In this document: positions 42,063-49,650 of the stretch, one piece after another
How the letters are laid out: every line of letters starts with the position of its first letter
Position numbering within the stretch: the stretch's first letter is position 1
Assembly: GCA_003220495.1 (NCBI GenBank)
Contig: QHSP01000052.1
Location: 1 to 49,650, forward strand
Length of the DNA: 49,650 nt
Reading direction: 5' to 3'
DNA from: Candidatus Rokuibacteriota bacterium
GTDB taxonomy: Bacteria; Methylomirabilota; Methylomirabilia; Rokubacteriales; CSP1-6
Notes under the pieces: generated by a model
Told to the model about the DNA's origin: nothing
What the model saw: only the letters and a program-made list of their open reading frames with translations
The model's database searches: none
Position numbers and translations under genes: made by a program

Positions 42063-42396
42063 ATGGCGGGCGGCCGTCCTATCGGAACGCGAATTCGGTC
42101 GAGGAGGAGTGGACGGACTCCTGATCCTGACGCGCGCGCAGCCGAATCATCACAAATCGATTCTCTCTGGGTCGCTGACCAATCATGAAGCTTTCTGAGA
42201 TGCGTGGCGACGGCCGTCTGGCCAGTTGCCAACATGGCGTTTGATTTGGTGAAACTGCGCGCTCACTCGAGCCGGCGTTCACGGCGATCGCGCTGCGGCG
42301 ATCAGTGGATCGCGAGAGGCAGGCTCACCGCGCCGAGTGGTTACGTCCGAGCGATCTCGGCGGGCGAAGGCTAGACCGGTTCGATAGCTGAGCCGA
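42063..42396. other. Gene-free interval
   Basis: The 334 bases between the two leftward genes contain no frame I can support. Around 42150-42260 composition is less GC-rich (AAATCGATTCTC, GATTTGGTGAAAC), which could be the leftward promoter of the GT39 gene, but no clear -35/-10 pair or terminator is seen. Confidence 0.5.
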
Positions 42397-45069
42397 TCAC
42401 GGCCCGGACACCGTGAGCGTCGCGCTCCCGAAGAAACTGAAGGAGTTGGTCCCGGTCTGCAGCCAGACCTGAGCCTGAACCGTGCCCGCCGACAGGCCCG
42501 GCAGATTCGGCGTGAGCGTTGTCGCCGTCGTCGGGAACGGCACGGTCAGCGTGGTGCTCATGAGCGCGGTAGCCCGCGCCTGCGCGAGCAGCGTGCCGCC
42601 GCGCATGAAGTTCACGACCGGCAGGCCGAACCCGAGGTTCGCGAAGCCGTTGCCGGTGATCGTGAAGCTGGCGGGCGGCATCGCCACGTTGATCGCGTCG
42701 GGGCTGATGCCGGTCACTCGCGTGTCGGTCACCGTGAGCGTGGCGCTCCCGATCAGGCTGAAGGAATTCGCGCTCGTCTGCTGCCAGACCTGGGCCTGGA
42801 CGGTACCGACCGAGAGCCCGGGCAGGTTCGGCGTGAGCGATGTGGCCGGCGTCGGGTACGGCACCGTCAACGTCGTGCCCCCGGCGAGCCCCGTCGCCCG
42901 GGCTTGCGCGACGAAGGCGCCGTTGCGCATGAAGTTCACGACCGGCAGGCCGAACCCGAGGTTCGCGAAGCCGGTGCCGGTAATCGTGAAAGTCGCCGGC
43001 CGGGTCGCCAGATCGACCGGGTTGGGAACGATGCCACTCACGCCCCGGGTGTCGGTCGCCGTGAGCGTGCCGCTCCCGATCAGGCTGAAGGTCGGCGTGC
43101 TCGATGTCTGATGCCACACCTGAGCCTGTATCTGCCCCGCCGAGAGCCCGGGCAGGTTCGGCGTGAGCGATGTGGCCGGCGTCGGGTACGGCACCGTCAA
43201 GGTCGTGCTCCCGGCGAGCCCCGTCGCCCGTGCTTGCGCGATCAAAGCGCCGTTGCGCATGAAGTTCACGACCGGGAGGCCGTAACCGAGATTCGCAAAG
43301 CCGTAGCCGGTGATTGTGAACGTCGCCGGTGGCGTCGCCAGGTCGATCGGGCTGGGAACGATGGCGCTGACGCCCGCGCCGATGCCGGTGACCGCAACGG
43401 TGACGTCACCGCCATTCGAGGTGAAGCTCACGTTCGCCGAGACCACGCCGGGCGCCGTCGGGCGGAATCGCACCACGACCGACTGGGTCGAGTTGGGGCC
43501 GAGGTTGAAGGAACCCCCGGAGACGATGCTGAACGGGGAATTTGCAGATGCGCTGCCGGTGAGAATCCCGCCGCCGGTATTCTGGACGACGAACGTTCTG
43601 TCAACAGAGCCGCCCACGGCCACCGTGCCGAAGTCCTGCGAAGTCGGAGTCACCGACAGGGCTGGAGGCTCCTGATTGTCCCCGAGCAAGACGCTCAGCG
43701 CGAGGTCGACCTGGATCCTGGGCTTGGTCGTGCCCGTTCCCGCCCGTGGGTCCGTGATCGGGAGCCCCGTGCTGGTGAGGGCCTGGAGGATCGCGTCGAC
43801 GCTCGCCGTCGGCGCGGCCTGCTTCAGGATGGCCCACGCGCCCGCCACGTGCGGGGCTGCCATCGACGTGCCGCTCGCCACCGCGAAATTCTCGCCGGGG
43901 TACGATGAGATGATCTCGTCGCCGGGAGCGAACAACGACATGAAGGGCGCCACGTTCGAGTAATCGGCGACGCGGTCGTCCTTCGTCGTGGCACCGACGC
44001 TCACGGCGCTGGACACGCACGCCGGCGCGCTGATCTGGTTGGGCGACCCGTCGTTGCCGGACGCGATGACGGTCGCGATGCCCGCGGCGCGCAAGTTGTC
44101 GATAAAGGGCTTGTACGGCTCGTCGTCGCACGGCCCGCTGAAGAGTCCGCCCCCGAGACTCATGTTGACCGACGCGAAATCGTGCACGGTCCGCAGATCG
44201 TAGACGCGCTCAAGGGCGGCGAGGATGTCCGACGTGTACGCGCCCAGGCACGGAGGCGCGCCGCCGCAGTCGAGGAAGCTCGTGATCCGCGAGAAAACCT
44301 GGATCGACATGATGCTGGCGCCACGGCCGACGCCCCAGATGGGCAGGTCGAACGGCGTCCCGTCGCCGGCGACGATGCCGGCCACGTGGGTCCCGTGCCA
44401 GCAGCCCTCGAGGTCGAGCGGGCAGTACACGCCGGCGCCGGGCCCGATCTGCTCGTCGGCACCGTTCGGGCAGAGCGACTGGCTCTGGAACCCCGACGTG
44501 GTGGAATAGCACGCCTCGTCGATGACCTTGCCCGCGAGGAACGGGTGCGCGGAGTCGACGCCGCTGTCGATCACCGCCACCGTACGGCCGGAGCCGTCGA
44601 AGCCGAGGGCCCAGGCCTGATCGGCGCCGATCAGGGGGACGCTGTCCCACAAGACCGGCTTGTGGATCCTGTCGGCCATCACGCGCTTGACCGGTAGGTT
44701 GGCCGCTTCGAGCTCCTTGAGCGCCGACGGCCCGACGCTGAGCGCCAGCAGCGGCGACGTCAGGTAGCGACGCAGAACGCGATAGTGATGCGACGCCAGC
44801 CGACCCAGGACCCGCGAGCCGGTGGCGGTGATCTCCTGTCGGTACGCGTCACGCGCCTGGGACGCGAGCGCGCCCTCGGCGACGCGGCCGGAGGGAAGCG
44901 CGAGCTCGACGAGCACGCGAACCTCGCCTTCAGCGAGCGCACGATCATGGAGCGCACGCGGCACCACGCCCGGCTTCTGATCCGGAGGCGCCGCGAGCGC
45001 GTACGCGGGCAGGATGATGCCCAGCAACAATAAATTTACGGAAATTGGCCATCGGAGCCGTCGCCACAT
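42397..45069 (-). CDS. Secreted subtilisin-like serine protease with C-terminal repeat domains
   Basis: 890 residues. Signal peptide about 1-26 (LLLLGIILPAYALA), an inhibitor-I9-like propeptide (about 48-140, VRVLVELALPSG...LASHHYRVLRRYL), then an S8 catalytic domain with Asp168 (VAVIDSGVDSAHP), His225 (CWHGTHVAG), oxyanion Asn in ASGNDGS and Ser402 (SGTSMAAPHVAG). Residues about 470-565 form a choice-of-anchor-D-like beta domain (VTPTSQDFGTVAVGG). Three repeats of about 108 residues follow (from 568, 678 and 786), each with TFTITGxGFANLGxGLPVVNFMR; they look like IPT/TIG-type beta-sandwiches. All catalytic residues are intact, so a working exported protease is likely. Remnants of a homologue lie just upstream and at 48.5-49 kb. 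Confidence 0.93.
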   Translation of the reverse strand: MWRRLRWPISVNLLLLGIILPAYALAAPPDQKPGVVPRALHDRALAEGEVRVLVELALPSGRVAEGALASQARDAYRQEITATGSRVLGRLASHHYRVLRRYLTSPLLALSVGPSALKELEAANLPVKRVMADRIHKPVLWDSVPLIGADQAWALGFDGSGRTVAVIDSGVDSAHPFLAGKVIDEACYSTTSGFQSQSLCPNGADEQIGPGAGVYCPLDLEGCWHGTHVAGIVAGDGTPFDLPIWGVGRGASIMSIQVFSRITSFLDCGGAPPCLGAYTSDILAALERVYDLRTVHDFASVNMSLGGGLFSGPCDDEPYKPFIDNLRAAGIATVIASGNDGSPNQISAPACVSSAVSVGATTKDDRVADYSNVAPFMSLFAPGDEIISSYPGENFAVASGTSMAAPHVAGAWAILKQAAPTASVDAILQALTSTGLPITDPRAGTGTTKPRIQVDLALSVLLGDNQEPPALSVTPTSQDFGTVAVGGSVDRTFVVQNTGGGILTGSASANSPFSIVSGGSFNLGPNSTQSVVVRFRPTAPGVVSANVSFTSNGGDVTVAVTGIGAGVSAIVPSPIDLATPPATFTITGYGFANLGYGLPVVNFMRNGALIAQARATGLAGSTTLTVPYPTPATSLTPNLPGLSAGQIQAQVWHQTSSTPTFSLIGSGTLTATDTRGVSGIVPNPVDLATRPATFTITGTGFANLGFGLPVVNFMRNGAFVAQARATGLAGGTTLTVPYPTPATSLTPNLPGLSVGTVQAQVWQQTSANSFSLIGSATLTVTDTRVTGISPDAINVAMPPASFTITGNGFANLGFGLPVVNFMRGGTLLAQARATALMSTTLTVPFPTTATTLTPNLPGLSAGTVQAQVWLQTGTNSFSFFGSATLTVSGP
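42400..43368 (-). repeat. Three tandem coding repeats of about 320 bp in the subtilase gene
   Basis: Units lie at about 43039-43368, 42715-43038 and 42400-42714. The first two share long identical DNA stretches (for example around 42830-42880 and 43150-43206), showing recent duplication or conversion; the third is more diverged but keeps GNGFANLGFGLPVVNFMR. Confidence 0.85.
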
Positions 45070-45184
45070 GGCCCTGCATAGTGCGCAACGACCGTGCCAT
45101 CCGCAACCTGCTTGAACGGCAGGATTTCAGGGCATGTGACGCGTGACGCTTTGGCAGTCGCAGTGACCCAGGGCGTCACTCGTG

Positions 45185-45411
45185 AGCGTCAGCGACGCGA
45201 CGACCGGTCTTCGTAGAGCGGAGCGCCCGAGACGCGCGCCAGAGCCCGCCACTCGGCGCGGAGCCTCGTCCTGGGTCCTCTCGATCACCGAAGGGTCGCC
45301 GGTGACGCGAAGATCGACGAAGATACGCGCGATGCCCGCGCCGATGGCAGCGGCGCAACGAGGACAGCGGCCGTCTGCAGGGCCCACGTCTCTCGGCCGC
45401 GTCCGCGCCAA
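45185..45411 (-). pseudogene. Subtilase propeptide remnant (copy A)
   Basis: On the minus strand this encodes IARIFVDLRVTGDPSVIERTQDEAPRRVAGSGARLG in parts, which aligns with VRVLVDLRV...STQDEALRRLAGSGARLV of the relic at 48.7-49 kb and with the propeptide of the intact subtilase. No signal peptide or catalytic domain remains. Compared with copy B it lacks about 110 bp before the shared motif TCTTCxTAGAGCGGAG (plus strand). The region 45070-45185 between it and the intact subtilase shows nothing else. Confidence 0.75.
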
Positions 45412-45880
45412 CGCGCGATTGCCGTGTGGACAGCGCGGAATCGATTCATCGACTCATGTTACTCGCACCGTCACGTCGGGGATGCGGCACTGAGCGCCAT
45501 CACGATGTCCTGGGGGCATCGACACGGACGGTGGGGTCTCGAGTCGCAACTCGCCGCGGACCGCCCCAACAGATAGTGCTCATTGTGTCGTTCGCCCCCT
45601 CGGGGTGCCACCGAAAAGGATTGTTTGTAGCCCTCTCACGCCCACGCTATTCGTGGAAGATGGGTCGCGCGCGGCCGTGGGCGTCGGCGCCGGGCGCTCA
45701 ACCGTAGCGCAACGAGGCTCGCTCCGGACTCCGCGACCGCGCAGCTGGCTCTGGGAGCGGCCGCCGAAGCCCTCGGAGAGTTCGACGAAGCGCTGAGCGC
45801 CTACCAGGCGGCGGCTCGGCGCGCTCCCTCCACCACGACCTGGCTCCGCCTTGCCGAGATGGCTGATCGGATCGGAGTGA
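45190..45880 (+). repeat. Direct repeat, copy A of the relic/TPR module
   Basis: This segment aligns collinearly and in the same orientation with 48640-49548: a subtilase propeptide remnant on the minus strand, a shared upstream block (CCCCTCGGGGTGCCACCGAAA, then GGATTGTTTGT and CGCCCACGCTATTC), and the start of a TPR lipoprotein gene on the plus strand. Copy A carries internal deletions in both genes. Confidence 0.8.
45660..45880 (+). pseudogene. TPR lipoprotein gene remnant (copy A)
   Basis: The start ATGGGTCGCGCGCGGCCGTG parallels the intact gene at 49214, but the frame stops after MGRARPWASAPGAQP. About 110 bases holding the lipobox and first TPR are deleted. Homology resumes at ACGAGGCTCGCTCCGGACTC (about 45711) and stays near 90 per cent to about 45875, in a different frame from the start. 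The gene is inactive. Confidence 0.85.
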
Positions 45881-45979
45881 GTGCCTGTCCATGGCCGGCT
45901 CTATCACAATCCGCTTGACGCTGGCGAGCTTCGCGCATCGCGCTGATGTTCTCTCAGCTCCTCGAGCCGCGCGAGGTCC

Positions 45980-46043
45980 GGCGCTACACCGTGGGCTGCG
46001 AATCCGATGACCGGGAACACGCGAACCATGGCTGAGCCCGAGG
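45980..46043 (+). other. Fragment resembling the methyltransferase-GT2 gene junction
   Basis: About 60 bases (GGGCTGCGAATCCGA...CGGGA...ATGGCTGAGCCCGAGGG) match the junction at 37501-37562 (GCGCTGCGAATCCGA...CGGGA...ATGGCTGAGCTCGAGGG), with a small insertion before the ATG. The left part would encode the end of a methyltransferase (RYTVGCESDDRE against RYVVRCESDTRE). It suggests recombination at this site. Confidence 0.6.
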
Positions 46044-47644
46044 GCAGCGCGGTGAGGAGGCGCGACCGGACCCTGCAAGGGGTTAGGCTGTCTCCGGACG
46101 TTCTCGTGATCGTGCTCCTATCGCTCGCCCTCGCGGTGGCCTGCCTCTTGGTGCAGGGCAACATCGACCTCAACCTTGCCGACGAGGGACAACTCTGGTA
46201 CGTGACGACGCGCACCGCGCTCGGCGACGTTCCGATGCGCGACATCCGCAGTTACGATCCTGGCCGCTATTACTGGGGCGCGGCGTGGTTCAAGCTGCTT
46301 GGACCTGGCATCATCTCGCTGCGGATCAGCACTACCTTTGTGCAGGCGCTGGGCCTGCTCTTCGGCCTTCTCACACTCCGCCGCGTCGTCTTGCGCTGGT
46401 GGCTCCTGGCCACCCTCGGGGTGCTCCTGCTCGCATGGATGCATCCGGTCTACAAGGCATACGAGTCCGCGACGGCCCTCGCCCTCGTGTGGCTCGCCGT
46501 GCGACTCCTGGAGGCGCCGACGCCCGTCCGCCACTTCGCCGCCGGGGTCGGCATCGGACTTGCCGCCTTCGTCCGCGTGGACCACGGCCTCTATTCCACC
46601 GCCGCGTTCGCGCTCCTGATCCTCTTCCGCGCCCTGCGCGAGCGGAAGGTGTCGGCTCGCGATCTCGGCGCCGCGGCGGCCGGGATCGTCGTCGGATACT
46701 CTCCGATGCTCGTCATGCTGGTCGCCGTGCCTGGGTTCTTCGGCGGCCTCATCGAGCACGTCGCCTACCTCGTGCGCATCGTGGCGTCGAACGGCACCGC
46801 GAACCTCGCCAAGCCAGTGCCGTGGCCCTGGGTCGTCAGCGCCGACCTGCCGGCCCTCGAGCGCCTGCACCAGATCTGCGTCGGGGCCTTATTCATGGCA
46901 GTCCCGGCGCTCTATTTGCTCGCAGCGGTCGTCGTGGTGCGCTCGCCGGGCGACGATACGGCCGGACGCCGGCTCGTCCTGGCGGCCGGCTTCGTCGGCG
47001 TCATGTACGCACAGTACACGTTCGCGCGTCCCGACCTCGAGCACCTCGCGCAGAGCTTCCATCCGCTCGTCATCCTGGTGACCGGCCTTGGGGCAACGCT
47101 CGGTTCGCGGCTGCGCGCGAGAGCGCCTGCGCTGCTGCTGCTTGTGGTGGGGTGCACAGGGCTGACCGTCGTCATCAAGAGCCCCGTCTACCTTTGGGCC
47201 ACCGAAGTCCGCAACCCATACGTCCAGGTGCGGGTGGCTGATGACGTGCTCTGGGTGCATCCCGGCGTCGCGGGGTTACTCGACAGCGTGCGCGTGACCG
47301 CCGACGCGGTGCTGGCCCCCGGCGAGCGGATCCTCGTCGCTCCACACTGGCCGGCCTTGTATGTGCACCTCCACCGCGAGTCACCGCTCTGGGAGACGTA
47401 CTTCATCGTTCCCGAGCCCGAGGAACGCCAGCGCCGGATGATCGGCGACCTCGAGCGGCGCAATGTAACGGCCGTCCTCCTGAGCGACCTTGTCATGGAC
47501 TCCCGCGCCGATTTGCACTTCGGCCGAACGCACCCGCTCGTTTACCGTTATCTGCTGGAGCGCTATGAGAAGATCCCGGTAGGCGGCATGCCACCGTGGG
47601 CGCATTTTCTCCGTCGGAAGGCCACAGCCGCGGTGGCCCGGTGA
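46028..47644 (+). CDS. GT-C-type membrane glycosyltransferase-like protein
   Basis: About 538 residues with many hydrophobic segments. The first loop has NIDLNLADEGQLWYVTTRTALGD (given in part: DEGQLWY), an acidic motif like that of GT39 proteins, followed by RDIRSYDPGRYYWGAAWFKL. The soluble C-terminus (ERILVAPHWPALYVHLHRES) resembles those of other members here. ATG 46028 (MAEPEGS) is preferred because its upstream matches the start region of the GT2 gene at 37544; an ATG at 46007 would add seven residues. It sits between direct repeats A and B with the next gene. Donor and acceptor unknown. Confidence 0.78.
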   Translation: MAEPEGSAVRRRDRTLQGVRLSPDVLVIVLLSLALAVACLLVQGNIDLNLADEGQLWYVTTRTALGDVPMRDIRSYDPGRYYWGAAWFKLLGPGIISLRISTTFVQALGLLFGLLTLRRVVLRWWLLATLGVLLLAWMHPVYKAYESATALALVWLAVRLLEAPTPVRHFAAGVGIGLAAFVRVDHGLYSTAAFALLILFRALRERKVSARDLGAAAAGIVVGYSPMLVMLVAVPGFFGGLIEHVAYLVRIVASNGTANLAKPVPWPWVVSADLPALERLHQICVGALFMAVPALYLLAAVVVVRSPGDDTAGRRLVLAAGFVGVMYAQYTFARPDLEHLAQSFHPLVILVTGLGATLGSRLRARAPALLLLVVGCTGLTVVIKSPVYLWATEVRNPYVQVRVADDVLWVHPGVAGLLDSVRVTADAVLAPGERILVAPHWPALYVHLHRESPLWETYFIVPEPEERQRRMIGDLERRNVTAVLLSDLVMDSRADLHFGRTHPLVYRYLLERYEKIPVGGMPPWAHFLRRKATAAVAR

Positions 47645-47723
47645 TGGCATCGAGCACGAGGGAATTCACACCTGGAACGAGCGTTATGCAACCTCGCGCC
47701 ATCGCGGAAAGGGCTCGCGCCGG

Positions 47724-48494
47724 ATGAGCGCGCGGCGGCAGACGACCTTCACCAGCGAGGAGTACGCCAACGCCTACCCGGAGGGGATCGAGCGCCACTA
47801 CTGGACCCTCGCCCGCAACCACTACGTCGCGAGGCTGCTGCGGTGGGCGCCCGGCTCGGGAGACCTCGTGCTCGACATCGGCTGCGGGCGAGGTCTCACC
47901 GTGGAGTATCTGCGCGAACACGGCTTCGACTGCCGTGGTTGCGAGCTCTCCGACGTGGCAATCCCAGCGCATCGGCAGGCATACTGCGCGTCTTCCAGCG
48001 ACGCCTTCGCGCTTCCCGAGAAGTTGCGCGGCCGAGTCGGGGCCATCCTGTTGCTGGACGTTCTCGAACATCTGGAGGATCCGGCCGGCTTCCTCGACCA
48101 ATGCGTCACGACGTTCCCGGCCCTGCGGTCGCTTGTGGTGATGGTTCCGGCGCGGATGGAGCTCTGGTCCAACTACGACGAGTACTATGGCCACAAGACG
48201 CGCTTCGACCTGCCGTCGCTGCACGCGCTCGTCGCGCGTGAGGGTCTGAAGGTGGCGGAGATTGGGTACTTCTTCCACGCGCTCTACCCGCTGCTCCGCC
48301 TGTTGAAGGCGTTCCGCTGTAGACGCGAAATTCGCAACTCGGCACCACGCCGGATGTTCGTGCACCGGTTCCTCGCGCGCGGACTGGTGGCCGACGGTTT
48401 CCTTCCGAGCCGCTGGTATGGCAGCTCGATTGCGGCGATCCTTCACCGCGTGCCGGAAGACCGAAGCCCAGGTTCGCGAAGCCGTTGCCCATGA
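47724..48494 (+). CDS. Class I SAM-dependent methyltransferase with altered 3' end
   Basis: 256 residues. Motif I LVLDIGCGRGLTVEYL, acidic post-I region CRGCELSDVAIPAHR, and ILLLDVLEHLEDPAGFLDQ mark a Methyltransf_11/23-type enzyme; FFHALYPLLRLLKAF near the end is typical of surface-glycan cluster members. Native-looking sequence runs to about SSIAAILHRV. The last dozen residues (EDRSPGSRSRCP) are read from the antisense of a subtilase relic that starts about 48453, so the gene's original stop has been replaced. Probably still functional because the fold is complete. It follows the GT-C gene by 79 bases. Confidence 0.85.
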   Translation: MSARRQTTFTSEEYANAYPEGIERHYWTLARNHYVARLLRWAPGSGDLVLDIGCGRGLTVEYLREHGFDCRGCELSDVAIPAHRQAYCASSSDAFALPEKLRGRVGAILLLDVLEHLEDPAGFLDQCVTTFPALRSLVVMVPARMELWSNYDEYYGHKTRFDLPSLHALVAREGLKVAEIGYFFHALYPLLRLLKAFRCRREIRNSAPRRMFVHRFLARGLVADGFLPSRWYGSSIAAILHRVPEDRSPGSRSRCP

Positions 48495-49005
48495 TGTAGC
48501 CCGCGCTTGCGCGATCGAGGATCTCGTCGGCGCTCGCCGTCGGCGCGGACCGCTTCAGTATCGCGCACGCACCCGCCGCGTGCGGGGCCGCCACAGACGT
48601 GCCGCTCGCCAGCGCGAAGCTCTTCCCGGGGTAGCAGCGGCGCGACGAGCGCTCTTCCTAGAGCGGAGTGATTCGATCCACGCGAACGCGCGCGACGATG
48701 TCGCGCATCGCTTCGAGGCGGGCCAACGCCGGAGCATCGATCTCGAGCGCCAGCAGCGGAGCCGTCGCAAAACGACGCACGAGGCGCGCACCGGAGCCGG
48801 CCAGGCGGCGTAGCGCCTCGTCCTGGGTGCTCACGATGGCCGATGGTCCACCCGCGGCGACACGAAGGTCGACGAGCACCCGCACCGTGCCGGCACGGAT
48901 GGCGGCACGAACGTCGGGGTCGATCACCGGATCATCCGCGCCGCTCGCGCTCCATGCGCCCGCCAGCGCGACCAGGGCCATGGCGGCCACGCTGAATCGA
49001 ATCAT
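48453..49005 (-). pseudogene. Subtilase relic with internal deletions (copy B)
   Basis: One minus-strand frame preserves three parts of a secreted subtilase. First come a signal peptide and I9-like propeptide (49005 to 48661; MIRFSVAAMALVALAGAWSA, then VRVLVDLRV and LRRLAGSGARLVRRF), ended by an in-frame TAG at 48658-48660. Then the catalytic-serine segment YPGKSFALASGTSVAAPHAAG continues into ILKRSAPTASADEIL. Last is a scrap of the C-terminal repeat, MGNGFANLGFGLP. The Asp/His half of the catalytic domain and most of the repeats are missing. All three parts share one frame, so the deletions were in-frame. Each part matches the intact subtilase at 42397-45069. Confidence 0.88.
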
Positions 49006-49548
49006 GGCGTCATCTTACCCGCTCCGTCGCATTCGGCACGCGGGCCGAGCGCCGTCACGACACGCCTTGGCGTGGACATTGTCGGTGGCCGCGCTCGAGT
49101 CGCGGAGTGACGCGCAGCGCCCCAACCACTAGTGCACATCGTGCGCATCTCCCCTCGGGGTGCCACCGAAAGGATTGTTTGTCGCCCTCTCGCGCCCACG
49201 CTATTCCTGGTAGATGGGTTGTGCTCGGCCTTGGGTGCCGGCGCTCGGCGCTCTCGGCCTCATCGCGCTGCTCGCCGGATGCGAGACATCACGGCAGGCC
49301 GGCGCCGCGGTCGATGCGGGACGTCGGGCGACGGAGCAGGGCGACCTTCCCGTGGCCCTGGAGCACTACCGCACCGCGACGAGGCTCGCTCCGGACTCCG
49401 CCACGGCGCAACTGGCTCTGGGAGAGGCCGCCGAAGCCCTCGGAGAGTTCGACGAAGCGCTGAGCGCTTACCAGGCGGCGGCTCGGCGCTCTCCTTCCAC
49501 GAGGACCTGGCTCCGTCTTGGCGCGATGGCCGATCGTATGGGCCAGGT
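48640..49548 (+). repeat. Direct repeat, copy B of the relic/TPR module
   Basis: The fuller partner of 45190-45880, in the same orientation. Shared sections are the TCTTCxTAGAGCGGAG junction, the propeptide remnant, the block CTCGGGGTGCCACCGAAA with GGATTGTTTGT and GCCCACGCTATTC, and the TPR gene up to about residue 110. Confidence 0.8.
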
Positions 49549-49650
49549 GGACGTGGCGATCCAGTCGCTCGAGCAAGCGTACGGGCCGTGGCGCGAGCAC
49601 GCCTCGATCGGTCTCAAGGTCGGCGTGGTCATGTTCGTGACGTGCGTGCC
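49214..49650 (+). CDS. TPR lipoprotein, truncated by the window end
   Basis: The frame opens at ATG 49214 and is still open at 49650 (145 residues seen). The N-terminus MGCARPWVPALGALGLIALL ends in the lipobox LLAGC (Cys about residue 23). TPR units follow: RRATEQGDLPVALEHYRTAT, AQLALGEAAEALGEFDEALS, TWLRLGAMADRMGQVDVAIQ. It should be a lipidated periplasmic or outer-membrane scaffold protein. No clear Shine-Dalgarno precedes the ATG; the upstream block GGATTGTTTGT...GCTATTC is conserved with the dead copy at 45.6 kb and may be its promoter. It diverges from the subtilase relic. Confidence 0.85.
   Translation, partial: MGCARPWVPALGALGLIALLAGCETSRQAGAAVDAGRRATEQGDLPVALEHYRTATRLAPDSATAQLALGEAAEALGEFDEALSAYQAAARRSPSTRTWLRLGAMADRMGQVDVAIQSLEQAYGPWREHASIGLKVGVVMFVTCV

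Noticed and set aside
45190-49548. Composite transposon
   Set aside because: The flanking direct repeats encode a protease remnant and a TPR lipoprotein, not a transposase, and no terminal inverted repeats or target duplications were found.

Overview
The window is a GC-rich, densely packed bacterial chromosome segment. Genes commonly overlap by ATGA or GTGA, GTG starts are frequent, and long meaningless antisense frames occur. A pilMNOPQ-aroB block, followed by efp, accB/accC, thiE and a branched-chain amino acid (liv) ABC operon, together with many polysaccharide genes, suggests an uncultured soil or sediment lineage such as Candidatus Rokubacteria/Methylomirabilota. That placement is an inference from gene content and composition; no rRNA marker is present. 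I saw no tRNA, rRNA, CRISPR array, insertion sequence or prophage.

Region 1 (1-10.4 kb) is type IV pilus biogenesis. It holds the 3' end of a pilin gene with a strong terminator, a membrane GT-C/TPR protein, prepilin peptidase, three minor pilins (FimT/GspH-, PilV- and PilX-like), and the alignment complex plus secretin pilM-N-O-P-Q behind its own promoter.

Region 2 (10.5-16.6 kb) is a tight housekeeping run: aroB, a TPR protein, efp, accB, a TPR/metallopeptidase-like gene between accB and accC, then accC and thiE. Region 3 (16.6-23.4 kb) is a liv transporter, livK-H-M-G-(DUF2142-like membrane protein)-F. It has a consensus -10 box inside the end of thiE, a structured livK leader and a very strong hairpin between livK and livH.

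Region 4 (23.4-31.1 kb) has two tandem GT39-type membrane glycosyltransferases, then a MaoC-like protein with altered catalytic motif, a MOSC protein and an FAD oxidoreductase. On the other strand lies a soluble GAF-PAS histidine kinase translationally coupled to a peroxiredoxin-like protein.

Region 5 (31.1-42.1 kb) is a cell-surface glycan cluster: two family 2 glycosyltransferases, a UDP-galactopyranose-mutase-like flavoprotein, GT39-type proteins, a frameshifted DUF2142-like gene, a methyltransferase and an AsnB-type amidotransferase. Region 6 (42.1-49.65 kb) has a secreted subtilase with three near-identical C-terminal repeats. Next come two directly repeated, decayed copies of a module (subtilase remnant / shared upstream region / TPR lipoprotein gene) that flank a GT-C gene and a methyltransferase gene. 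The right-hand copy keeps an intact TPR lipoprotein gene that runs off the window. Eight GT-C-like membrane proteins in under 50 kb, plus the pilus genes, make surface glycosylation the main theme.
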